Positions 58,703 to 64,000 of a stretch of DNA of 64,000 nt are shown one piece after another (within the stretch, counting starts at the first letter, position 1; every line of letters starts with the position of its first letter). The stretch is taken from NCBI GenBank assembly GCA_018240505.1, contig JAFEFQ010000238.1, positions 61,940 through 125,939 of the forward strand, given 5' to 3'. Source of the stretch: Pseudomonadota bacterium (GTDB taxonomy: Bacteria; Pseudomonadota; Gammaproteobacteria; Xanthomonadales; Rhodanobacteraceae). The position numbers and the translations under genes were made by a program. The notes beneath the pieces were generated by a model that was not told the origin of the DNA, searched no databases, and saw nothing but the letters and a program-made list of their open reading frames with translations.

Positions 58703-59044
58703 GGGGTGCTGGAACCTTTTCGAATCGTCGCGAGCGAAGGTGGCTCAGGTGCGCGCGGAGCGCACGAACCGGAGTGTACAGTCGAGTACATGAGGATTGC
58801 TCGCCGCATCCACGGCTCGCCCTGCGGGCCATTCGCTGCGCGAATGTTCGCTCCGGCATCCTGCCTCGCGGTCCGGGCTCCGCACGCACCTGAAATGCCA
58901 CTGAGCTGTTCAGAAAATGTGCTCACCGAATCCTCACTCGCCGCCGTCGCCTTCACGGATACTTAACCATTCTCGTTGATCGTGGTTGCAGACTTTGTTG
59001 CTTGCGACCCAGGATATCCCCCAAGGCAGAAGAGGTGCATGGCG
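58703..59044. other. Intergenic region between HDAC-family gene and catalase gene
   Basis: These 342 bases lie between divergent genes and hold no gene. The left two thirds contain the second copy of the structured repeat (58745-58892). The remainder (58893-59044) must hold the catalase promoter; no clear OxyR or sigma consensus was recognised. Confidence 0.5.
58745..58892 (+). repeat. Dispersed structured repeat, copy 2, upstream of catalase gene
   Basis: A 17-bp inverted repeat with one mismatch (58745-58761 and 58876-58892; arms contain TCAGGTGCG / GCACCTGA) encloses a 42-bp core (58757-58798) matching copy 1 at 37 of 42 positions. The core stem TGTAC/GTACA is conserved and four of the six loop bases between the arms differ. 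The outer arms differ completely in sequence from those of copy 1 yet also pair. Orientation relative to the downstream gene is the same in both copies. Confidence 0.68.
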
Positions 59045-60508
59045 ATGACCGGATCCACAAAGAAGGAACGTTCCACGACCGGCGCTGGCGCCCCCGCGCC
59101 CAGCGACCGCAACTCCCTCAGCATCGGCGCCAACGGCCCGCTGCTGTTGCACGATGTGCACTTCATCGAGCAGATGGCGCACTTCAATCGTGAGAAGGTG
59201 ATCGAGCGCCAGCCGCACGCCAAGGGCGCCGGGGCATTCGGCGTGCTCGAGATCACGGCGGACGTTTCCAGATACACCAAGGCCGCACTGTTGCAGCCCG
59301 GGACGAAGACGGATGCGCTGCTGCGCTTCTCCACGGTCGCCGGCGAGATGGGCAGCCCGGACACCTGGCGCGACGTGCGCGGGTTCTCGCTCAAGTTCTA
59401 CACCAGCGAAGGCAACTACGACCTGGTCGGCAACAACACGCCGGTCTTTTTCGTGCGCGACCCGATGAAGTTCCCGCACTTCATCCGCAGCCAGAAGCGC
59501 CTGCCCGACTCCGGCCTGCGCGACAGCCACATGCAATGGGACTTCTGGACCAACAATCCGGAAACGGCGCACCAGGTCACCTACCTGATGGGCGCGCGCG
59601 GCCTGCCGCGCACCTGGCGCCACATGAACGGCTACGGCTCGCACACCTACATGTGGATCAATGCCGCCGGCGAGAAGTTCTGGGTGAAGTACCACTTCCA
59701 TACCGTCCAGGGCATGGAATTCTTCAGCAATGCGCAGGCGCAGGAAGTGGCCGGCCGGGATGCCGACTTCCACCGCCGCGACCTGTTCGACGCGATCGCC
59801 CGCGGCGACTTCCCGAAGTGGCGCGTGTCGGTGCAGGTCATGCCGTATGCGGCGGCCAAATCGTACCGCTTCAATCCGTTCGACCTGACCAAGACCTGGT
59901 CGCACAAGGATTACCCGTTGATCCCCGTCGGCGTGCTGACGCTCAACCGCAACCCGGAGAACTTTTTCGCCCAGATCGAACAGGCCGCCTTCTCGCCGGG
60001 CAATACGGTTCCCGGCATTGGCCTCTCCCCGGACAAGATGTTGCTCGCGCGCTCATTCGCCTACAACGATGCGCAACGCAACCGTATCGGCGCCAACTTC
60101 CACCAATTGCCGGTGAACCAACCCAAGGTGCCGATGAACACCTACATGTTCGACGGCGCGATGGCCTATCACCACAGCGGCGCCGCTCCGGTGTACGCCA
60201 CCAACAGCGGTGGCCGTCCGTGGGCCGACACCACCGGTCCGGCAGAGGACGGCTGGGAAGCTGACGGCGAGATGGTGCGCTCGGCCTACACGCTGCACGC
60301 GGAAGATGACGATTTCACCCAGCCCGGCATCCTGGTGCGCGAAGTGTTCAACGATGCGCAACGCGACGCGCTGGTGGACCAGGTGGCCGGCAGCCTGCTC
60401 GGCGGCGTGCGCAGTCCGGTTCTGGAACGTGCGTTCGACTACTGGAAGAACATCGACGCGGATATTGGCCGCCGGATCGAAGACAGGGTGCGGCGAGGTT
60501 CTGCGTAA
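59045..60508 (+). CDS. katA: Monofunctional heme catalase (small-subunit type)
   Basis: This is a 487-codon protein if it starts at ATG 59045 ([20 protein letters not shown]), which has AGAGG nine bases upstream; ATG 59039 is the alternative but too close to it. Distal His is in [13 protein letters not shown], distal Asn in [11 protein letters not shown], and the proximal heme Tyr in [17 protein letters not shown]. The length fits clade 3 NADPH-binding catalases. It decomposes hydrogen peroxide. It is a single gene with a long upstream region. Confidence 0.96.
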   Translation: MTGSTKKERSTTGAGAPAPSDRNSLSIGANGPLLLHDVHFIEQMAHFNREKVIERQPHAKGAGAFGVLEITADVSRYTKAALLQPGTKTDALLRFSTVAGEMGSPDTWRDVRGFSLKFYTSEGNYDLVGNNTPVFFVRDPMKFPHFIRSQKRLPDSGLRDSHMQWDFWTNNPETAHQVTYLMGARGLPRTWRHMNGYGSHTYMWINAAGEKFWVKYHFHTVQGMEFFSNAQAQEVAGRDADFHRRDLFDAIARGDFPKWRVSVQVMPYAAAKSYRFNPFDLTKTWSHKDYPLIPVGVLTLNRNPENFFAQIEQAAFSPGNTVPGIGLSPDKMLLARSFAYNDAQRNRIGANFHQLPVNQPKVPMNTYMFDGAMAYHHSGAAPVYATNSGGRPWADTTGPAEDGWEADGEMVRSAYTLHAEDDDFTQPGILVREVFNDAQRDALVDQVAGSLLGGVRSPVLERAFDYWKNIDADIGRRIEDRVRRGSA

Positions 60509-60639
60509 GAGCCTGCAGCCGGAAAAGCCGATCGTGGAAACAGCGCACTGCGAAATGTTGAAGATGGCAGGGCTTGGGTGTCCCGACTTCCACGCTCCCG
60601 GTGCCGAAATACCGAGCGCAGCGGATTTGAAAGCGGGTT

Positions 60640-61209
60640 CTATTTCTTCCGGCGCTCGTGTTGCCACAGCACTTCGCCGTGGCCCGAGGCACGCGCGAGC
60701 ACGCGCGCGATCACGAACAGCAGATCGGACAGGCGGTTGAGGTAGCGGATCGCTTCGGCGCGCACCGCCTCCGTGCGCGCGAGCGCGACGACCTCGCGTT
60801 CCGCGCGCCGGCAGACCGTGCGCGCGACGTGGCAATGCGCCGCCGCGGCGCCGCCGCCCGGCAGGATGAAATCCTTGAGGGCGGGCAGGTCGGCGTTGAA
60901 GCCGTCGAGCGTGGTTTCGAGCCGGTCGATGTCGCCGGCGTGGATCATCGCCATGCCGGGAATGCACAGCTCGCCGCCGAGATCGAACAGGTCGTGCTGC
61001 ACCTGGACCAGCGTCTCGCGCACGTTCGCCGGAACGTTCTGTCCAAGATCAGCCTGCGCGAGCACCACGCCGATCACACTGTTGAGTTCGTCGACCGTGC
61101 CGTAACTCGCCACGCGCGCCGAATCCTTGGCCACGCGCGTGCCGTCGCCAAGGCCGGTGGTGCCGTCGTCGCCGGTGCGCGTGTAGATTTTGGAGAGGCG
61201 GTTACCCAC
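60640..61209 (-). CDS. ATP:cob(I)alamin adenosyltransferase, PduO type
   Basis: This 189-codon enzyme makes adenosylcobalamin. It has the N-terminal ATP site MGNRLSKIYTRTGDDGTTGL, VASYGTVDELNSVIGV, and the C-terminal block ARTVCRRAEREVVALARTEAVRAEAIRYLNRLSDLLFVIAR with the conserved R and N/D residues. It starts at GTG 61209 with no visible ribosome-binding site. A second copy of its first 16 codons lies upstream (61355-61402), in another frame relative to this gene. The frame from that copy ends at TAA 61202-61204, just inside this start, so coupling is possible. Confidence 0.95.
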   Translation of the reverse strand: MGNRLSKIYTRTGDDGTTGLGDGTRVAKDSARVASYGTVDELNSVIGVVLAQADLGQNVPANVRETLVQVQHDLFDLGGELCIPGMAMIHAGDIDRLETTLDGFNADLPALKDFILPGGGAAAAHCHVARTVCRRAEREVVALARTEAVRAEAIRYLNRLSDLLFVIARVLARASGHGEVLWQHERRKK

Positions 61210-61655
61210 GACGGCACTCGCGCGCTGCGCGCGCGGACGGTGTTGCTAGGCTCGGCCATCCCGGCCTTGCCAAGCAACCCATCCCTGCGCATCCTGCTGC
61301 GGGCGCTCGCCGGCGCGATCTGCCATTCAAGGCAGATCGCGAAAGCCCGGCTCGCCCGTCGTCGCCGGTGCGCGTGTAGATTTTGGAAAGACGATTGCCC
61401 ATGACTTACGGGAAGAATCTCGATGACCGCCGCCACCCGGTAGAACACGATGTAGTTCGGATGAACCACCAGTTCGCGCGCGCCGGGAACGCGCTCGCTC
61501 TGCTTGTACAAATAAGGATGATACGGAAGCTGCGATGTTGCTTGTTCGATGCGATCGCCCAACCGTTCCGCGGCCCAGGGATTGCGCTCGCCGATGTAGT
61601 CCAAGATGTGCAGCAGGTCGGCGCGAGCTTCCTCGCTCCATTCAACCGACGCCAT
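61074..61655 (-). CDS. ParE/RelE-family toxin with abnormal C-terminal read-through
   Basis: The toxin domain is residues 1 to about 86: VEWSEEARADLLHILDYIGERNPWAAERLGDRIEQAT, SERVPGARELVVHPNYIVFYRVAAVIEILPV, the usual ParE pattern. Normally the protein would end within about ten residues of VLHG. Here the frame continues 107 more codons through the duplicated adenosyltransferase start and the real gene in another frame, to a stop at 61074. The Arg/Ala-rich tail is not protein-like. Toxin activity may be altered or lost. The start overlaps the antitoxin gene by 14 bp. Confidence 0.75.
   Translation of the reverse strand: MASVEWSEEARADLLHILDYIGERNPWAAERLGDRIEQATSQLPYHPYLYKQSERVPGARELVVHPNYIVFYRVAAVIEILPVSHGQSSFQNLHAHRRRRASRAFAICLEWQIAPASARSRMRRDGLLGKAGMAEPSNTVRARSARVPSWVTASPKSTRAPATTAPPALATARAWPRIRRAWRVTARSTNSTV
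61202..61402 (-). pseudogene. Duplicated 5' end of the adenosyltransferase gene, followed by foreign sequence
   Basis: The ATG at 61402 opens a 66-codon frame whose first 16 residues (MGNRLSKIYTRTGDDG) are identical to the start of the adenosyltransferase. The next 50 residues are unrelated and derive from an inserted GC-rich segment (61210-61354) containing a hairpin GATCTGCC-ATTCAA-GGCAGATC. The frame stops at TAA overlapping the GTG start of the intact gene. At DNA level the two 5' ends match except at the first base of the start codon (ATG/GTG) and the third bases of codons 2-5. Confidence 0.75.
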
Positions 61656-61845
61656 CGCGGGCCTTGCGTTTGGATCTGAGCAGGGCGCGCATTTCCGCCA
61701 TGACTTTGTCGTGCGGGACGCGCGGCTTGTCGCTCGTGGCCGCGGCTTCGATTTTCGCGCGCAACCATGCTTCGTAGCGCGCGGCCGTTTCGGCGTCTTC
61801 GAATTCCGAAATCAGTGGATCGAGCTTCGCGGCTTTTGCGCCCAT
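61642..61845 (-). CDS. ParD/PaaA2-like antitoxin
   Basis: This 67-codon acidic-basic small protein (MGAKAAKLDPLISEFEDAETAARYEAWLRAKIEAA, PRVPHDKVMAEMRALLRSKRKAR) has the mostly helical, partly disordered look of PaaA2/StbD-type antitoxins. It starts at ATG 61845 and overlaps the toxin gene by 14 bp, in antitoxin-first order. Confidence 0.85.
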   Translation of the reverse strand: MGAKAAKLDPLISEFEDAETAARYEAWLRAKIEAAATSDKPRVPHDKVMAEMRALLRSKRKARDGVG

Positions 61846-61888
61846 GCGTGCAATCTACTCCGCCGGTACCGTTCGCGCCAGCAACGGA

Positions 61889-62485
61889 TCAGGCGTGCGC
61901 CGGCTGCAGACTCGGCCAGCGGCGGCGCATCAGCTCGAAGCCGCCGAACAGCGTGGCACTCCAGAACAGCGTGCCGTACAGCGTGCCCTTGAAGAACGGG
62001 ATGCCGGCGACGTAGCAGGCGGCGAGGCTTTCGGTGCAGGCCGAGCCGGCGCCGGCGCGCGCGGCCAGCCAGGTCGCGAAATTCGTGACGACGAAGAACA
62101 GCACCGCGCTCGCGAACGCGCCGATCGCGACGTTGACCGCGCTCACCTTGTTGCGCAGGGCGAAGCCGCCGACGGCGGTCAGCGCGATGCACAGGTAGAC
62201 CGCCGGCAGGGTGCCGAGCCAGTCGCGCACCCATGCGGCGGGCAGCGTGGTGGCGATGGCGACGTCGGCTAAGATCATCGCCGCGAGCGGCACGGCGACG
62301 CCGAGGCGGCGGTCGGCGAAATAGGCGCCGCCGAACAGCGCGATCGCTTCGACCGGGGTGAAGTTCCACGGCAACGCGCCGGGGGCGAAATAGTTGACCA
62401 GGCGCATCACGACGGCGAATGCGATCATCGCGATCAGCACGAGGCTGCGCGGCGAAACGGTGGAAGAAGGGGGGTCGAGCTGCAT
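61889..62485 (-). CDS. DUF6580-family integral membrane protein, putative transport component
   Basis: This is a 198-codon protein from ATG 62485 (MQLDPPSSTVSPRSL); six further codons upstream are open. Five or six hydrophobic helices are present, with the family block NYFAPGALPWNFTPVEAIALFGGAYFADRRLGVAVPLAAMILAD and a C-terminal GIPFFKGTLYGTLFWSATLFGGFEL. From memory the family is annotated as a putative transport protein and often lies near cobalamin genes. Its position near an adenosyltransferase gene fits, although a TA pair lies between. Confidence 0.78.
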   Translation of the reverse strand: MQLDPPSSTVSPRSLVLIAMIAFAVVMRLVNYFAPGALPWNFTPVEAIALFGGAYFADRRLGVAVPLAAMILADVAIATTLPAAWVRDWLGTLPAVYLCIALTAVGGFALRNKVSAVNVAIGAFASAVLFFVVTNFATWLAARAGAGSACTESLAACYVAGIPFFKGTLYGTLFWSATLFGGFELMRRRWPSLQPAHA

Positions 62486-62562
62486 GGCGGTCTCCGGGTT
62501 CAAGCGTCGGCGCGGATGCGAAAACCGGGCCGAAATCCGATTCGTATCATATCATCCGCGGC

Positions 62563-64000
62563 ATGAATGACGAATCGTCCGACTTCGACGTGCTGATCGT
62601 CGGCGGCGGCCTGGTCGGCGCCAGCCTCGCCATCGCGCTCGACGGCAGCGGCCTGCGCGTCGCCCAGGTCGAGGCCGTGGCGGCGCAGGTCAATCCGCAT
62701 GCGAATCCCGACGAGCGCAGCCTCGCGCTCGCGCGCGCGAGCGTCAACGCGCTCGACGCGCTCGGCGTGTGGCCGCTGATCGAAGCGAAGACGACGCCGA
62801 TCCGGCGCGTGCACGTCAGCCGCCGCGGCGAATTCGGCGCGGTGCGCCTCGCTGCGGCCGAGCACGGCCTCGCCGCGTTCGGCGCGACCTGCCCGGCGCG
62901 CGAACTCGGCAACGGCCTGCTCGCGCGGCTGGAGCGCTGCACGAACCTCGCGCGCTTCGCACCGGCGAAGCTGACCGGGTTCGCCGACGCAGGCGGCGCC
63001 ATCGTCGCCACGCTCGCCTGCGCCGACGGCGAACGGCGCCTGCGCACGCGCCTGCTCGTCGGCGCCGACGGCAGCGCCTCGTTCGTGCGCGGCGCGCTCG
63101 GCATCGGCACCGACGACGTCGACTACGCGCAGACCGCGTTCGTCGCGACGGTGCAGCCCGAGCGCGCGCTCGACGGCTGTGCGTATGAACGCTTCACTGC
63201 GACCGGCCCCGTGGCGCTGCTGCCGCTGGCCGAGCGGCGCGCTGGCGTCGTCATGACCGTGCCGACGCCCGATGCGGCGCGCGTGGCAGCACTCGACGAC
63301 GCCGGATTCCTCGCCGAACTGCACGAACGCTTCGGCTACCGGCTCGGCAAGTTCTCGCGTCCCGGCAAGCGCGTTTCGTATCCGCTGGCACGCGTGGTCG
63401 CGCAGCGCGTGGTGGCACCGCGCGCCGTGCTCGTCGGCAATGCGGCGCAGACGATCCACCCGATCGGCGCGCAGGGCTTCAACCTCGGCTTGCGTGATGC
63501 GTTGACGCTGGCCGAGCTGCTGGTTGCGCAGGTGCGCGCGCACGGCGATGCCGGCGACGCGGCATTGCTGCGACGCTACGTCGAACAGCGCCGCGAAGAT
63601 CGCGAAGGCACCGCGGCGATGAGCGACGGCCTTGCGCGCTGGACGGCGAACGAAGCGCTGCCGCTGAAGGCGTTGCGTTCGCTCGGCCTGCTCGCGATCG
63701 ATCGCGTTGCGCCGCTTAAGCAGGCGTTCGTCGCGCGCGGTATGGGTTTCCGCGGGCATGCGCCGGCACTGGCGTTGAGCAAAGCCCTCTCCCCCGCAAG
63801 CTCTCCGCGGGGGAGAGGGTTGGGTGAGGGGGCGCTTTCCGCGGCAGCGCAAGTTGAAGATCAAGAGCCCCCCTCACCCCCCCCCTCTCCCCCGAACGAT
63901 GCAGCCGTTCGGAGGAGAGGGGGTGGGCGCGGCATCCGCGACGTCGCCATCGTCGGCGCCGGCATGGTCGGTGCCGCGCTGGCGCTCGACCTGGCGCGGC
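62563..64000 (+). CDS. ubiH: UbiH-like FAD monooxygenase, reading in frame into a second monooxygenase; 3' end outside the window
   Basis: From ATG 62563 the first 400 codons form a complete UbiH/COQ6-type flavin hydroxylase of ubiquinone synthesis: Rossmann motif VLIVGGGLVGASLA, LLVGADGSASFVR, and the FAD/ribityl motif VLVGNAAQTIHPIGAQGFNLGLRDALTLAELL. No stop follows. Codons 407-456 are encoded by a REP-like inverted pair, then a new FAD motif begins (RDVAIVGAGMVGAALALDLAR) and continues past the window edge. In relatives ubiH and ubiI/visC are separate neighbouring genes. Either a real fusion or a lost stop or indel in the C-rich repeat explains this. Confidence 0.85.
   Translation, partial: MNDESSDFDVLIVGGGLVGASLAIALDGSGLRVAQVEAVAAQVNPHANPDERSLALARASVNALDALGVWPLIEAKTTPIRRVHVSRRGEFGAVRLAAAEHGLAAFGATCPARELGNGLLARLERCTNLARFAPAKLTGFADAGGAIVATLACADGERRLRTRLLVGADGSASFVRGALGIGTDDVDYAQTAFVATVQPERALDGCAYERFTATGPVALLPLAERRAGVVMTVPTPDAARVAALDDAGFLAELHERFGYRLGKFSRPGKRVSYPLARVVAQRVVAPRAVLVGNAAQTIHPIGAQGFNLGLRDALTLAELLVAQVRAHGDAGDAALLRRYVEQRREDREGTAAMSDGLARWTANEALPLKALRSLGLLAIDRVAPLKQAFVARGMGFRGHAPALALSKALSPASSPRGRGLGEGALSAAAQVEDQEPPSPPPSPPNDAAVRRRGGGRGIRDVAIVGAGMVGAALALDLAR
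63784..63927. repeat. Inverted pair of REP-like palindromes inside the UbiH reading frame (copy 2)
   Basis: Copy A (starting 63784) has arms CCCTCTCCCCC / GGGGGAGAGGG and ends GGGTGAGGG. The inverted partner begins CCCCCCTCACCCC and ends in a GGAGAGGGGGTGGG arm near 63927. This is the same class as the pair at 17915-18043 but more GC-rich. Here it is translated as a Pro/Gly/Ser/Arg-rich linker. Confidence 0.72.

Overview
The window is high-GC DNA (roughly two thirds G+C by eye) with dense, often overlapping genes. Its gene families (uvrB, dxs, xseA, def, recQ, a UbiH-type hydroxylase, a TonB-dependent receptor) and its paired REP-like palindromes fit a gammaproteobacterium of the Xanthomonadales, probably Rhodanobacteraceae. 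That assignment is inference from protein style and was not checked by a database search. The window is chromosomal. I see no integrase, transposase, phage structural genes, CRISPR array or rRNA. One tRNA gene, tRNA-Val(GAC), is present.

Region 1 (1-14 kb) is rich in signalling genes. A TPR-CHAT protease-like protein, cut by the window edge, overlaps a sigma-70-like gene, followed by a membrane anti-sigma-like protein. Next come a divergent di-heme cytochrome oxidoreductase, an ECF sigma factor paired with a membrane Ser/Thr kinase carrying TPRs, an MsbA-like ABC exporter, and a tightly overlapping RpoE-type sigma / membrane regulator / YigZ operon. Region 2 (14-24 kb) holds def, a secreted MetX-like hydrolase, a DUF998 membrane protein, xseA, a PLD/cardiolipin-synthase-like protein, a Rieske oxygenase and uvrB. 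Region 3 (23-24.4 kb) is a small toxin-antitoxin patch: higBA with a clear operator, and a second XRE antitoxin with a toxin remnant and a double palindrome, next to tRNA-Val.

Region 4 (24.4-32.7 kb) has a FabF-like synthase, an ACP, an alpha/beta hydrolase and a cyclase-family protein, then a two-subunit molybdenum hydroxylase (IorAB type) and dxs. Region 5 (32.8-46 kb) has a lipoprotein with Asp-box-like repeats, a ClC channel with CBS domains, a secreted glycogen-debranching-like protein, an HNH endonuclease, a TPR/2OG-oxygenase protein with a GNAT enzyme, an acyl-CoA dehydrogenase and recQ. Region 6 (46-53 kb) has a MtnX-like phosphatase preceded by a long hairpin repeat, a HemL-like aminotransferase, and a three-gene operon (TonB receptor, small secreted protein, di-heme peroxidase) behind a perfect palindrome. 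Region 7 (53-64 kb) holds enzymes and transporters, catalase, a cobalamin adenosyltransferase whose 5' end is duplicated beside a ParE-type toxin, and a UbiH-like monooxygenase.

The most unusual points are these. (i) The UbiH-like frame runs without a stop through a pair of inverted REP-like repeats into the start of a second FAD-monooxygenase. (ii) The two starts of the cobalamin adenosyltransferase differ, apart from the start codon, only at synonymous third positions. (iii) A dispersed structured repeat lies upstream of the phosphatase and catalase genes with a conserved stem and variable loop. (iv) A TPR-CHAT protease-like gene is coupled to sigma/anti-sigma genes. (v) A TonB receptor / di-heme operon of unknown substrate carries a 24-bp operator-like palindrome.
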